Assembly: GCF_947503415.1 (NCBI RefSeq)
Contig: NZ_CANNDS010000001.1
Coordinates: 1,522,501-1,586,500, forward strand
Source of the DNA: an uncultured Tateyamaria sp.
GTDB taxonomy: Bacteria > Pseudomonadota > Alphaproteobacteria > Rhodobacterales > Rhodobacteraceae
Length of the DNA: 64,000 nucleotides
Direction: 5' to 3'
Below are positions 7,272 through 16,616 of the stretch, in pieces; position 1 is the first letter of the stretch, and each line of letters begins with the position of its first letter. A program made the position numbers and the translations under genes. The notes beneath the pieces were generated by a model. The model had not been told where the DNA came from, made no database searches, and saw only the letters and a program-made list of their open reading frames with translations.

Positions 7272-9673
7272 CCGCGCATCGCCTTGCCTGTGGGGTCATA
7301 GGGGGACGGCGCGATCACCTTGGCCGACCGTTCGACGCCGACAACATGCACCTTGAGGTCGGTGCCCTCTGTGGCGGCATCCGCATCCACCAATGCCATG
7401 GCGAGCGACTTTTGCACTGTGTGCCCGTATCCACCCGAGGTCACAAAGCCCACACGCGTGTCGCCTTTCCACACGGGTTCATACCCGCTGGCATCTGCAT
7501 CGTCTGCGTCAACCTCCAACGTCACAAGATGCTGCGCAGGCCCGTTGCCATCGCGCTCGGCCACGGCCGCCTCTTTGCCCACGAAGTCCTTGTCCCAGTC
7601 GATCCAACGGTCCATGCCCGTCATTCCGGGCGTGTAGCCTTGGGTGAATTCCGCCGACCAGATGCCAAAGGATTTCTCGAGCCGCAGCGACAACATGGCG
7701 TTGAAGCCATATTCCTGCAGGCCAAACTCTTCGCCCGCGTCCAGCAGCATCCGGCGCAGTTTGACGTGATCGCCATAGCGGCAGTTGATCTCGAACCCCA
7801 TCTCGCCTGCGACCGACATGCGCGCCACCTTGGCGCGGATCATGCCCACATCGAAATCGCCACAGCCCATGAACTTCAGCGCCCCGATGTCCTGATGGCA
7901 GAGCTTCTCGATCACCTTGCGGGAGTTCGGGCCGGTCAGACCAAAGCCACACATCTCTTCGCCCAGATCGCGGATCGTGACACCGTCCATCATGTGATCG
8001 TCGAACCAGCGCATGTGCCAGGCGCGCAGGTAATAGGACCCCATGATCCACCACGTGCCGTTCCCCCAATTGAGCACTGTCAGGTCGCCCTTAAGCCGCC
8101 CATCCTCGCCCAACATCGGCGCCAGCTTGGCCCGACCCGGTGCAGGCAGTTTCGACGCCATGACGTGGTTCAACCACGCTTCGGCCTTTGGCCCCGTCAC
8201 TTCGAACCGCGAGAAGCCGGTGATGTCCACCATGCCCACATTTTCGCGCACGTTCTTGCACTCGGCAGCGACGATATCATGCGCGTTCGAGCGCTTGAGG
8301 GTCAGGTTCTCCTCGAAATCCTCGGACGGCGCGAAATACAGCGGCGTCTCCAGATCCCAGCTTGATCCCCAACGGCACCCGGCGGCGGTCATAGCATCAT
8401 GCGCCGGGGCCATCTTGAGGGGACGGCCTGCGGGCAGTTGCTCGTTCGGATAGGACATTACGAACCGGCGGGAATAGAATTGTCCGGTGGTTTCCTTGAT
8501 GTACTGCTTGTTCTCGGCAAACTTGCCATAGCGGGCCACGTCCATGGCATAAACGTCCGCCTCCGGCTCGCCCTCGATCATCCATTCGGCGAGGGATTTG
8601 CCGACACCGCCGCCCTGCAGGAACCCGGCCATAACGGCACAGGCGGACCAGTACCCCTTCTTGCCCGGCACCGGCCCCACCAGCGGGTTGCCATCAGGCG
8701 AGAAAGTGAAGGCCCCGTTTACCCACGTCTTGATCCCCACATTCTCCGCCGACGGATAGCGGGCAAAGCCTAGCATCAGCTCATTCTCGATCCGGTCGAG
8801 GTCTTCCTGAAACAGCTCCATCCCGTAATTCCACGGCGCGCCGTCCATGGCCCAGTGCTGGTGCTCCAACTCGTAGATACCGATCAGGATGCCCTTCTGA
8901 TCCTGCCGCATATAGGTGAAGCCCTCGAGGTCCACGGTCATAGGCATCTCGAAGTCATGGGCCGCCACTTCGGGGATCTGGTCGGTGATCAGGTAATGGT
9001 GCTTGAGCGGGGACACGGGCAATTCGATCCCCGCCATGCGCCCCACCTGCTTGGCCCAAAGGCCCGCGGCATTGACCACGTGTTCGCAACGAATGTCGCC
9101 CTTGTCGGTCTTCACGATCCAGCCGTCATGGACCTGCTCCAACGCCTCGACCTTGGTGTGTTCGAACACGGACGCGCCGCGTTTTTTGGCGGCGGTGGCA
9201 TAGGCGTGGACGGTGCCCGTGGTGTCGACATAGCCCTCACGGTCGGCCCACATCGCGCCCAACACGCCATCTGTGGACATGATGGGGCAGCGGTCCTGCG
9301 CCTGCCCGGGGGTCAGCAATTCGCAGTCTTCGATGCCGATGGACTGGAACACGCGGAACGCGGATTGCAGCCATTCCCACCGCTCGGGCGTGCCCGCCAA
9401 TGTCAGACCACCGGTCATGTGCAGCCCGATGTTCTGACCACTTTCCTTTTCGATCTCGGGCAACAGGTCGATGGTATAGGCTTGCAACGACGCCATGTTC
9501 GGATCGGCGTTCAACGCATGAATACCGCCAGCGGCGTGCCAGCTGGACCCGGCGGTCAGCACCGACCGTTCAATCAGGGCCACGTCCGACCATCCCATCT
9601 TGGCCAGGTGATACAGGACCGATGCCCCCACAACACCACCGCCAATCACCACTACTCTGTATTGCGAATTCAT
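7268..9673 (-). CDS. GcvT-family FAD-dependent oxidoreductase (dimethylglycine/sarcosine dehydrogenase-like)
   Basis: An 801-residue two-domain protein. Residues 1 to about 380 form a DAO-type FAD domain beginning V-V-I-G-G-G-V-V-G-A-S-V-L-Y-H-L, with S-S-W-H-A-A-G-G-I as in dimethylglycine dehydrogenases. Residues from about 420 form a GCV_T folate-binding domain (V-D-I-T-G-F-S-R-F-E-V-T-G-P, then G-E-M-G-F-E-I-N and the C-terminal barrel). Such enzymes oxidise an N-methyl group and pass the formaldehyde unit to tetrahydrofolate (known). It is the first gene of the operon with the MttB-like and TetR genes. The exact substrate (dimethylglycine, sarcosine or other) is not settled by sequence. 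Confidence 0.9.
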   Translation of the reverse strand: MNSQYRVVVIGGGVVGASVLYHLAKMGWSDVALIERSVLTAGSSWHAAGGIHALNADPNMASLQAYTIDLLPEIEKESGQNIGLHMTGGLTLAGTPERWEWLQSAFRVFQSIGIEDCELLTPGQAQDRCPIMSTDGVLGAMWADREGYVDTTGTVHAYATAAKKRGASVFEHTKVEALEQVHDGWIVKTDKGDIRCEHVVNAAGLWAKQVGRMAGIELPVSPLKHHYLITDQIPEVAAHDFEMPMTVDLEGFTYMRQDQKGILIGIYELEHQHWAMDGAPWNYGMELFQEDLDRIENELMLGFARYPSAENVGIKTWVNGAFTFSPDGNPLVGPVPGKKGYWSACAVMAGFLQGGGVGKSLAEWMIEGEPEADVYAMDVARYGKFAENKQYIKETTGQFYSRRFVMSYPNEQLPAGRPLKMAPAHDAMTAAGCRWGSSWDLETPLYFAPSEDFEENLTLKRSNAHDIVAAECKNVRENVGMVDITGFSRFEVTGPKAEAWLNHVMASKLPAPGRAKLAPMLGEDGRLKGDLTVLNWGNGTWWIMGSYYLRAWHMRWFDDHMMDGVTIRDLGEEMCGFGLTGPNSRKVIEKLCHQDIGALKFMGCGDFDVGMIRAKVARMSVAGEMGFEINCRYGDHVKLRRMLLDAGEEFGLQEYGFNAMLSLRLEKSFGIWSAEFTQGYTPGMTGMDRWIDWDKDFVGKEAAVAERDGNGPAQHLVTLEVDADDADASGYEPVWKGDTRVGFVTSGGYGHTVQKSLAMALVDADAATEGTDLKVHVVGVERSAKVIAPSPYDPTGKAMRG

Positions 9674-9719
9674 GTCCGTTCCCTGTCGACTGAGTCTTGA
9701 TTGCGCACAGCGTGCAAAA

Positions 9720-9741
9720 CACTGGACAGTTCTGTCCAGTG
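9720..9741. promoter_or_regulatory. Perfect 10-bp-arm palindrome, probable operator of the GcvT-like/MttB-like/TetR operon
   Basis: Two perfectly complementary 10-base arms, CACTGGACAG and CTGTCCAGTG, flank a 2-base centre, 46 nt upstream of the GcvT-like start codon. The dyad contains TGGACA, which resembles a -35 hexamer on both strands, so bound protein could block transcription. Size and symmetry fit a TetR-type homodimer, and the operon's third gene encodes a TetR protein. Assignment to that regulator is inference. Confidence 0.6.
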
Positions 9742-9787
9742 CTTTCGCGACATGCGCCAGTCTGCCCGCGACGGGTGGTTTGGGGTT

Positions 9788-10927
9788 TCAGGTGCGCCTG
9801 TTCTTCATCAGGTGCGCATCCATCGCGGCCAGCCCTTCATCCAAACCAGTGCGACCAAAGCCAAGGCGGAAGCGATCCGTGGGAGTCTGGCCAAGTTCCG
9901 AGGAATAGATCGTGCTGGGCAACAACAGCACGCCGCTGTCTTCGACCAAGGTGCGGCAGAATTCCTCCACGCCCTCGGGGCCTTTGTAGCGCGGAAACGC
10001 CATGCAGGACCCGTCGGGGCGCGCCCAGTCGAACAGGTCGGCATGGCGGGCAAAGAACGCATCCCACTTGGGTAGGTTTTCATCCACGATCCCACAGTTG
10101 CGGGCTAACAATGTGTCCCGGTTCTTGAGGGCGATCTTGGCCAACCGCTCGCTCGGACCGGAATTGCAGATGGACAGGTAGTGTTTCATCCGCTCCATCC
10201 GAGACAGCAGCGCGTGGTCCTGACAGGCGATCCAGCCGATCCTCAGCCCGGGAAGGCCATAGGATTTGGACATCACGCCCAGCGACAGGCCCCGCTCGTA
10301 TACATCCGCGACAAAGGGCAGGTGCTCAGTGCCAGAAGGGCCAAGCCCGTTAAAAATCTCGTCATGAAGGATGTAGATGCCGTGTGTCCGGCAAAGCTCG
10401 ATCAAGGCCATGTACCGATCCAACGGCAGGATGGTGCCGGTCGGATTATGGGGGAAATTGATCGTGACAAGCTTTGTGTTTGGCCGGATGGCATCCTTGA
10501 TGCGGTCAATATCCAGCGACCAGCCATCGTTTGGATCCAGTGGCACGCCGGTTGCCTCGCAAATTGCGATGGGCAGCGTCTCGTGGCTTTGGTAATTGGG
10601 CGTGACCACGATGGCATGGCTGTCAGCATCCAGAATGACATTGTTGGCGGCAAAGATGCCTTCGCTTGCCCCCGCAAAACACAGGATGTCGGACGCAGAT
10701 TGACTGGCGTAAGTATCCGCGATCGCGGCGCGCAGATCGGGGGCGCCAAAGGTCTCGGTATAGCCCAGCCACATCCCCTCGAACTCTTCACGGTCCTCGG
10801 GCGTCGCCATGGCCAGCAAGTCGCGCATCGAGAGGCTTTCGGCGTCCGACGCCGTCATGTGGTAGCGCGCCTTGAACTCCCATTTGGCAAAATGGGTCTC
10901 CAGACGGAAATCGGGCAGTGTTGGCAT
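9788..10927 (-). CDS. PLP-dependent aminotransferase, class I/II
   Basis: A 379-residue fold-type I aminotransferase. The Schiff-base lysine is at about residue 221 in S-K-S-Y-G-L-P-G-L-R-I-G-W; the N-P-T-G-T motif (about 161-165), the H-D-E motif and the C-terminal F-R-L-G-F-G-R phosphate/carboxylate-binding arginine are all present. An in-frame TTG 15 nt upstream is possible, but the ATG at 10927 gives M-P-T-L-P-D-F, which looks like the natural N-terminus. It precedes the GcvT-like operon on the same strand with a 114-nt gap containing the palindrome, so it may belong to the same amine-related locus. Substrate unknown. Confidence 0.85.
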   Translation of the reverse strand: MPTLPDFRLETHFAKWEFKARYHMTASDAESLSMRDLLAMATPEDREEFEGMWLGYTETFGAPDLRAAIADTYASQSASDILCFAGASEGIFAANNVILDADSHAIVVTPNYQSHETLPIAICEATGVPLDPNDGWSLDIDRIKDAIRPNTKLVTINFPHNPTGTILPLDRYMALIELCRTHGIYILHDEIFNGLGPSGTEHLPFVADVYERGLSLGVMSKSYGLPGLRIGWIACQDHALLSRMERMKHYLSICNSGPSERLAKIALKNRDTLLARNCGIVDENLPKWDAFFARHADLFDWARPDGSCMAFPRYKGPEGVEEFCRTLVEDSGVLLLPSTIYSSELGQTPTDRFRLGFGRTGLDEGLAAMDAHLMKNRRT

Positions 10928-11043
10928 GGGCGGGTCTTTCAAGGGGTCAAGCCAAACATGGGTATCTTGGATTGACGGCGGATCGAAGGGCTATTTTGCC
11001 AACGTCGGTCCACAGCCAATGAACAGATCAACCTTTCGGAAAT

Positions 11044-11120
11044 TGGTCGGAGTGAGAGGATTCGAACCTCCGGCCCCTGCCTCCCGAAGACAGTGCTCTA
11101 CCAGGCTGAGCTACACTCCG
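11044..11120 (-). tRNA. tRNA-Pro (anticodon CGG)
   Basis: On the minus strand the acceptor stem CGGAGTG/CACTCCG, D-arm GCTC/GAGC, anticodon stem CTGTC/GGCAG (one G-U) with loop TTCGGGA, and T-arm GGAGG/CCTCT with loop TTCGAAT give a normal fold. The anticodon is CGG, reading CCG (proline). The CCA end is encoded at 11046-11044. It stands alone between the aminotransferase and the EamA transporter gene. Confidence 0.96.
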
Positions 11121-11136
11121 ACCGATGCGCGCGGAA

Positions 11137-12120
11137 TTACTCCGCGTCCTGCGTCTTGGCAAGTGTCTTGTCGCGGAACCGGCCGCTGGTCATCAAGCTG
11201 CTGACACGAAACGCACCGGGGGTGCCCACGCGGCTGCGGGTGCGCAAAACGGGTGTGTTTTCCGAATTTCCGGAGGTGCTTTCGCGGAAGACAATGAACA
11301 GGCCCGAAGCGATGATGATGGCCGCACCGACCCCGGTGTAGATGTCCGGCGTCTCGTCGAAAAAGATCAGGCCATAGGCCGTCGCCCACAGGATTTGCGA
11401 GTATTGCATGGGCGCCACGATGGCCGCCTCACCCGTCTGGTAGGCCGCAATGATGAACCGCCCGGCGATCCACGCCATGACCGAGATGACGGCGAGCATG
11501 CCCAGATGCTCAATCGGCATTGGCTTGTAGACAAATGCCAGCGCGATCCCCATCACAATGAAATTCGCCGTCATGGGATAGAGCAGCAGCACGACCGTGC
11601 GTTCTTCGGCCCCGATCTTGCGCACGACAATGGACGCAAACGCCCCGGCAAAGGCTGCCACAATGGCGGCCGCATGGCCCAGCGTCAGGTCGGTGGTGCC
11701 GGGGCGCAGCACCACCATGACACCCAGCAGCCCGACGATTACGGCCAGCCAACGTGGCAGGCGTACCTTCTCCCCCAGCACTGGAATCGACAGTACCGTG
11801 ATCAGCAACGGGGTAGCAAAGAGGATGGCATAGGTCTGCGTCAAGGGCAGGTTGGAAAACGCATAAAATGCCGAAACGCCCGTGATCACGGCCCCCACCG
11901 TACGCAGCGCCATCCACCATGGATGCACGGGCACCAGCGTGCCGGGCTTGGCATCCCGCATCAGCATGATCGTCGCCAGCGGAAAGCTGAGCAGAACGCT
12001 GAAAAACACGATCTGGATCGGGGAATAGGTCGCGCCCAACGTCTTGATAAACACGTCGTGGGTGGAAAAGAGCCCAAAGGCGATCAGGGCCAGCAGGGCA
12101 CCTTTTGCGTTGGAGGACAT
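11137..12120 (-). CDS. EamA/DMT-superfamily membrane transporter
   Basis: A protein of about 327 residues with ten hydrophobic segments in two EamA repeats, starting M-S-S-N-A-K-G-A-L-L-A-L-I-A-F-G. Members export or import small metabolites such as amino acids, purines or choline-like compounds across the inner membrane. The chosen ATG at 12120 has AAGGCG upstream; a longer frame beginning at 12177 would add 19 non-hydrophobic residues and is less likely. The C-terminus is hydrophilic (R-T-R-S-R-V-G-T-P). It ends 17 nt before the tRNA-Pro gene on the same strand. No substrate can be named. Confidence 0.85.
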   Translation of the reverse strand: MSSNAKGALLALIAFGLFSTHDVFIKTLGATYSPIQIVFFSVLLSFPLATIMLMRDAKPGTLVPVHPWWMALRTVGAVITGVSAFYAFSNLPLTQTYAILFATPLLITVLSIPVLGEKVRLPRWLAVIVGLLGVMVVLRPGTTDLTLGHAAAIVAAFAGAFASIVVRKIGAEERTVVLLLYPMTANFIVMGIALAFVYKPMPIEHLGMLAVISVMAWIAGRFIIAAYQTGEAAIVAPMQYSQILWATAYGLIFFDETPDIYTGVGAAIIIASGLFIVFRESTSGNSENTPVLRTRSRVGTPGAFRVSSLMTSGRFRDKTLAKTQDAE

Positions 12121-12192
12121 GAGCGTCGCCTTGGTGGTTGGTTTGGGCGGTGCATAGCGGGGCAGGCAGTGGTCCACCAGCCCCGACGCTAC

Positions 12193-12555
12193 TTAAATGG
12201 ACAACGCACCTTGTCCAAAGATGAACTGCCAGCGGCTGCCATCCGTCATGGTGACAAAGCCAGAGCCGGCAGTGGGCGACTGGAAATATGCCGTGCCGAC
12301 CCCGCGCAAACCGTTGTTGCAGGACACCGGAAAGCTGACCGTGCTGATGTCCGCGAACTTGTCATAGGTGCCTGTGCAAACAGCATTGCCGTTCGTGGCC
12401 TGAAAGCTGCCGCCATGCAGGAACGTGTCTGTGGCAGAGCCTCGGAACGTCATGCCATCGTCACCGATGACCGTGACGGGATAAGCAAGATCGCAAGCCG
12501 CGAGGCCACCAAGAACAAGGGCGCACAACGCGGCGCGAAGAGGGAACAGGGACAT
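12193..12555 (-). CDS. Small predicted lipoprotein of unknown function
   Basis: A 120-residue protein with a clear lipoprotein signal: a short basic N-terminus, a hydrophobic stretch and the lipobox G-L-A-A-C with the acylated Cys at residue 21. The mature part is rich in Gly, Thr and Ser with beta-like alternation (F-R-G-S-A-T, V-C-T-G-T-Y-D) and two further cysteines. A C-T-G motif of this sort occurs in several small roseobacter envelope proteins, but I do not recognise a named family. It lies between leuB and the EamA gene, all on the minus strand. Confidence 0.7.
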   Translation of the reverse strand: MSLFPLRAALCALVLGGLAACDLAYPVTVIGDDGMTFRGSATDTFLHGGSFQATNGNAVCTGTYDKFADISTVSFPVSCNNGLRGVGTAYFQSPTAGSGFVTMTDGSRWQFIFGQGALSI

Positions 12556-12640
12556 GGAATTTCCTTTGGTCCGTTACAACAGATCACGAGGTGGTGATCG
12601 TGCCGTGATGGCCCAAGTCAGGAATTCCTGCCCTTACAAG

Positions 12641-12666
12641 GCGCGCGAAATATGGCTATCGCGCGC
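12641..12666 (-). terminator. Hairpin just downstream of leuB
   Basis: A perfect 8-bp stem (GCGCGCGA with TCGCGCGC) and a 10-base loop lie 12 nt past the leuB stop. There is no T-run after it, so it may act as an mRNA 3'-end stabiliser or a weak or factor-dependent terminator. Confidence 0.4.
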
Positions 12667-12677
12667 CCGCGTCAGGC

Positions 12678-13781
12678 TTACAGGCTGGCGTCGAGGGCGG
12701 CGAGGATCGCGTCACCCATCTGGGCCGTCGACAGCGGCGTGCCGCCCTCCGGGCCCATCAGGTCTGCGGTCCGTGCGCCATCTGCCAGCACTTTTTCGAT
12801 GGCATTTTCCAGTCGCGCGGCCTCGTCACCTTGGTCAAAGCTGTACCGCAGCGCCATGGCAAAGCTGAGCATGCAGGCAATCGGGTTCGCCTTGCCCTGA
12901 CCCGCAATGTCGGGGGCCGAGCCGTGCACGGGCTCGTACATCGCCTTTGGCCGACCGTTGGCCATCGGTGCACCAAGCGAAGCAGACGGCAACATACCGA
13001 GCGACCCGGTCAACATTGCCGCGCAATCCGACAGGATGTCACCGAACAGGTTGTCGGTCACAATCACGTCGAACTGCTTGGGCGCGCGCACCAGCTGCAT
13101 CGCACCGTTGTCGGCATACATGTGGCTCAGTTCCACCTCGGGGTAATCCGCACCCACGCGTGTGACGACTTCGCGCCACAGGATGCCGCTCTCCATCACG
13201 TTGGCCTTCTCCATCGAGCAGACCTTCTTGTTGCGGCGCATCGCCAGTTCAAAGGCCGAACGGGCGGCGCGTTCGATTTCGCTTTCGGTGTAGCGCTGCG
13301 TGTTGATGCCCACGCGTTCGTTGCCTTCTTCGAAGATGCCGCGCGGCTCTCCAAAATAGACGCCCGAGGTCAGTTCGCGCACGATCATGATGTCGAGGCC
13401 CGCAACGATGTCTTTCTTCAGGGACGAGAAGTCGGCCAGCGCGTCAAAGCATTGCGCCGGGCGCAGGTTCGAGAACAGGTCCATCTCTTTGCGCAGGCGC
13501 AGCAGGCCGCGCTCAGGCTTTACCGAAAAGTCCAGATCGTCGTATTTCGGGCCGCCCACGGCACCCAAAAGAACAGCGTCAACCTCTTGCGCCTTGGCCA
13601 TCGTGTCGTCGTGCAGCGGCACCCCGTGCGCGTCATAGGCGGCACCGCCCACAAGGTCGGTGGACACGTCAAAGGCCAGGTCCCGTTTCGCGCCGTACCA
13701 GTCGATGACACGTGTCACCTGGTCCATGACTTCGGGGCCGATGCCGTCGCCGGGCAGGATCAAGATCGACGGATTGGACAT
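12678..13781 (-). CDS. leuB: 3-isopropylmalate dehydrogenase
   Basis: A 367-residue enzyme of standard LeuB length that oxidatively decarboxylates 3-isopropylmalate to 2-oxoisocaproate with NAD in leucine synthesis. The family start [11 protein letters not shown], the substrate-loop arginines ([17 protein letters not shown]) and the metal/NAD block H-M-Y-A-D-N-G-A and [12 protein letters not shown] are all present. A strong Shine-Dalgarno (AAAGGAG) precedes the ATG. leuB, leuD and leuC lie on the same strand but are interrupted by unrelated genes, an arrangement often seen in roseobacters. Confidence 0.97.
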   Translation of the reverse strand: MSNPSILILPGDGIGPEVMDQVTRVIDWYGAKRDLAFDVSTDLVGGAAYDAHGVPLHDDTMAKAQEVDAVLLGAVGGPKYDDLDFSVKPERGLLRLRKEMDLFSNLRPAQCFDALADFSSLKKDIVAGLDIMIVRELTSGVYFGEPRGIFEEGNERVGINTQRYTESEIERAARSAFELAMRRNKKVCSMEKANVMESGILWREVVTRVGADYPEVELSHMYADNGAMQLVRAPKQFDVIVTDNLFGDILSDCAAMLTGSLGMLPSASLGAPMANGRPKAMYEPVHGSAPDIAGQGKANPIACMLSFAMALRYSFDQGDEAARLENAIEKVLADGARTADLMGPEGGTPLSTAQMGDAILAALDASL

Positions 13782-13814
13782 GGGCGAAACTCCTTTGATT
13801 GCTTGGGCTTTCGC

Positions 13815-14837
13815 CTACTCACCACCGCCCGCAGGGTCAAGGGTCAGGTCCGCCCAAACCAGCCTATGACGGCTGGCTGTTGCGACGGTGTCGGCAAAGG
13901 GGTCGTCTGGCGCGGGCCACAGCACACCGCTGTCTTCCACGCGCCAATGGATCGAGGGGAAAACATAGCTGACGCGCAGGTCGCCGGGCACCGGATCGGT
14001 CCAGTCCACGGTGTCTGTTCCAAAGTGTCCCAGCGGGGACAGATTGATAAGTCTTTGATCTGAAAGGAGGTTGGATATGCCGCTGTGCAAACCGCTGCCA
14101 TCTTCGGGGTCTAGGTTGGCGTCCCCTGCGATGACAAATGCTCCGGGTGGGGCTGTGCCGACCGTTCCATCAAGCACGTGCTGCCAGAGCCGAACCTCGT
14201 CGTGATTGCGCTTGCCGTTTCGATCTTCCGGGCCATCAAAGACCGGGGGCGACGCGTGGAAAGTCATCAGCTGAAACGGACCGTCTGGCGTGTCGATGGG
14301 CACAATCCAGTGCCCCGTGGTGGACAGTCGTTGCGCAGCTTGGGCCTCCGCTGATGGGAAAGGCGCGCCCAACACCTCGGGAAGGAGCGCCTCGGGAATG
14401 TCGACCCAAAGCAGATCGGACAGGTCCTGCACGTTGCCTGCGTCGATGGGCAAGCGCGACAGGATCGCCATGCCGCCCTGTCCCGAAAAGCGGCCGTAGC
14501 CTTGCGCGTCACGCGGTCCGCCAAGCCGCCCGTCGCCATCCATGTCGAGGCCGGTGGGCAGGCCAGTATTGGGGCGCAGGGCGAAATGGTGAGGGTATCC
14601 GGCGGCCTTGGCGAACCGGGTCAGCGCCTCGCCCGTCAGGTCGTAGTCGATGCCTTGCAGGGCCAGAACGTCCGCGTCCGCGCGCTTGATGACAGCCAGA
14701 ACAGCGTTGATCTGATCATCTTCGCCGCGCGCCAGATCGCGCAGGAACAGCCCCGGACCGTCGCGGTGAAGTTCAGTGTTGTATGTGGCGATGCGGATCG
14801 TGTCCGCCTGTGCCATGGCCCCCGTTGCGAGGGCCAT
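13815..14837 (-). CDS. Endonuclease/exonuclease/phosphatase-fold protein, probably exported
   Basis: A protein of about 340 residues with the EEP fold: I-R-I-A-T-Y-N near the N-terminus, A-D-V-L-A-L-Q-G-I-D-Y-D, a late G-D-A-N-L-D-P motif and C-terminal D-W-T-D and R-H-R-L-V-W-A-D-L. The catalytic Asp/His set is consistent with a metal-dependent phosphodiesterase. Translation in this frame upstream of ATG 14837 gives R-R-R-G-F-V-A-G-L-I-P-L-F, which would complete a signal peptide. The only upstream ATG, at 14972, would overlap the preceding gene by about 124 nt, so the exact start is uncertain. A-M-A-Q-A looks like a signal-peptidase site. Confidence 0.75.
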   Translation of the reverse strand: MALATGAMAQADTIRIATYNTELHRDGPGLFLRDLARGEDDQINAVLAVIKRADADVLALQGIDYDLTGEALTRFAKAAGYPHHFALRPNTGLPTGLDMDGDGRLGGPRDAQGYGRFSGQGGMAILSRLPIDAGNVQDLSDLLWVDIPEALLPEVLGAPFPSAEAQAAQRLSTTGHWIVPIDTPDGPFQLMTFHASPPVFDGPEDRNGKRNHDEVRLWQHVLDGTVGTAPPGAFVIAGDANLDPEDGSGLHSGISNLLSDQRLINLSPLGHFGTDTVDWTDPVPGDLRVSYVFPSIHWRVEDSGVLWPAPDDPFADTVATASRHRLVWADLTLDPAGGGE

Positions 14838-14848
14838 GAAGAGCGGGA

Positions 14849-15658
14849 TCAGGCCAGCAACAAATCCGCGTCGGCGTTGGCGTAGGCCCGCTTGCGCTGG
14901 TCCTTGATCATCTCTGCGATCCGCTGCATCGCGATGCCACGCATGATCATGCTGGCGGGAAGGAAAGCCCATGCGCTCATTGTCCAGATCAGGGTTTGCG
15001 GGTTCTCAAGCGAGATCGGGTTTAGCAGGTCAGCGGCCATTTTGACCACCGCAGGAATGAGGAACGGCAGAAGGAACCCAAGCGCGATGTTGATCCGTGC
15101 GTCACGGTTCAGCCGATACAGGACGTCGCCGCCTGCTGTGGGGTCGAACAGCGGCAGGTTGACCCACACGTTGAAAGACCCGTTGCGCGACGGCCAGCCC
15201 AACACCCGAACAAGGAACAGGAACACGGCCATGGCGGTGAGGGAGATCAGATAGGCGAGGCCAGCGGCGGTGCGCACCGATTGCACAATGCTGTCCTGTG
15301 CGTCCGGTGGCAGCATCAGCACGACAAGGCGCACGGGGCTGTAGGGAAAATCAATGCTGTTGCCGATGATCGTGCCCACGGAGGTGAGGGCATTGGTCAA
15401 AAGCGTCGGATCCGTCTTGCCCCGGCAGATCATGCTGAGCAGGAAAACGGTCGCCAGCAAGGCGGCAAAGCGCAAGCGATTGAAGGGGGCAGCATCGCGG
15501 AATTCGACGATGCTGGGACTGGTCGAATTGTATTCGACAAAGGTGAGGAACGCCGCAAGAAGCGCAATCAGGATGGTTGCTTGCGATGAATCCATGGAGG
15601 CTCCGGGCACCACCAGGGCCGGTGTGGCAATCATCAATGCCACAAGAAAGCCGCGCAT
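14849..15658 (-). CDS. Multi-pass membrane protein of unknown function
   Basis: A protein of about 269 residues with some six hydrophobic segments (for example F-L-V-A-L-M-I-A-T-P-A-L, I-L-I-A-L-L-A-A-F-L and L-I-S-L-T-A-M-A-V-F-L-F-L-V). The start is unclear: ATG 15658 has an AGGTG ahead of it, while in-frame GTG 15685 and TTG 15703 would extend it slightly. The product ends with a charged cytoplasmic tail (K-D-Q-R-K-R-A-Y). It is directly upstream of the exported EEP-fold protein and probably cotranscribed with it. I recognise no domain. Confidence 0.68.
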   Translation of the reverse strand: MRGFLVALMIATPALVVPGASMDSSQATILIALLAAFLTFVEYNSTSPSIVEFRDAAPFNRLRFAALLATVFLLSMICRGKTDPTLLTNALTSVGTIIGNSIDFPYSPVRLVVLMLPPDAQDSIVQSVRTAAGLAYLISLTAMAVFLFLVRVLGWPSRNGSFNVWVNLPLFDPTAGGDVLYRLNRDARINIALGFLLPFLIPAVVKMAADLLNPISLENPQTLIWTMSAWAFLPASMIMRGIAMQRIAEMIKDQRKRAYANADADLLLA

Positions 15659-15945
15659 CGCGGCACCTGACAATCGTGCAATCACGTTTCTCGATCCCTT
15701 CAAACTGGCCAGTCCCGATACGTTGCCGCGACTTGTTCCAACTTGATCCCGCCGGGTCAGGCGGGTGCCTCATTCTGGCCACATTTGTGCCTTGATTGAC
15801 CCGGTGTCTCAAGTCTCATGGTTAATGAAACGTAAATGGTTGGGCATTTTGAGGGGCGGGGTGGTGCGTTTGTGCATCATTTCTGAGGCAGGGTTTGGGC
15901 ACTCTATTGTGCGACCCCAACATGTTGTGTGCACGTTCTGAGGGA

Positions 15946-15972
15946 GGCATAGCGGCGCACCACCGCTATGCC
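15946..15972. terminator. Hairpin downstream of leuD
   Basis: A perfect 10-bp stem (GGCATAGCGG with CCGCTATGCC) and a 7-base loop lie 20 nt past the leuD stop, in the 334-nt stretch (15659-15992) between leuD and the membrane-protein gene. There is no T-run on either side. The rest of that stretch shows no convincing gene. Confidence 0.45.
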
Positions 15973-15992
15973 AGACCTTGGTTAATGCAGGC

Positions 15993-16598
15993 TTAGACCC
16001 ACGGGCGCGCTTGTGCGGCCTGCGCCTCATAGGTGTCGATGCTGCTGACCTTTTCCATCGTCAGGCCGATGTCATCGAGCCCTTCCATCAGGCAGTGCTT
16101 TTTGAAGGCGTCGACCTCGAAGGAGAAGCTTTCGCCGTCCGACGTGGTCACGGTCTGGTTCTCCAGATCGACCGTCATGCGGGCGTTCGCGCCCTTTTCG
16201 GCATCTTTCATCAGAACTTCGACCGCGTCGGCGGGCAGGGCGATGGGAAGAATGCCGTTCTTGAAGCAGTTGTTGTAGAAAATGTCGGCAAAACTGGTGG
16301 ATATGACGCAGCGGATGCCGAAATCCTTGATCGCCCAAGGCGCGTGTTCGCGGGACGAGCCGCACCCAAAGTTGTCACCGGCCACGAGGATTTCTGCAGA
16401 ACGGTATGCGTCCTGGTTCAGCACGAAATCGGGAATTTCGTTGCCGGAGCGGTCAAAGCGCATCTCGTCAAAGAGGTTCGCGCCAAGGCCGGAGCGCTTG
16501 ATCGTTTTCAGGAACTGCTTGGGGATGATCATATCGGTGTCGATATTCACCAGCGGCATGGGCGCCGCGATCCCTGTGAGTGTTTCGAATTTGTCCAT
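15993..16598 (-). CDS. leuD: 3-isopropylmalate dehydratase, small subunit
   Basis: A 201-residue swivelling-domain subunit that joins LeuC to isomerise 2- to 3-isopropylmalate in leucine synthesis. Typical features are the N-terminal [14 protein letters not shown], the catalytic-loop block [13 protein letters not shown] and the following A-I-K-D-F-G. AAAGGT precedes the ATG. It lies downstream of leuC, separated by the small secreted-protein gene and a GC-rich palindrome. Confidence 0.97.
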   Translation of the reverse strand: MDKFETLTGIAAPMPLVNIDTDMIIPKQFLKTIKRSGLGANLFDEMRFDRSGNEIPDFVLNQDAYRSAEILVAGDNFGCGSSREHAPWAIKDFGIRCVISTSFADIFYNNCFKNGILPIALPADAVEVLMKDAEKGANARMTVDLENQTVTTSDGESFSFEVDAFKKHCLMEGLDDIGLTMEKVSSIDTYEAQAAQARPWV

Positions 16599-16616
16599 TG
16601 TCGTTAACCTTTCAAA

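Noticed and set aside
11125-12597. A 490-codon open frame on the plus strand
   Set aside because: It lies opposite the EamA transporter and lipoprotein genes, has a His/Arg/Gln-rich composition and no recognisable motif; a high-GC antisense shadow.
14838-14972. Extended N-terminus for the EEP-fold protein from ATG 14972
   Set aside because: It would overlap the upstream gene by about 124 nt; the basic-hydrophobic stretch seen in this extension could still mean a non-ATG start, so the point is left open in the feature.
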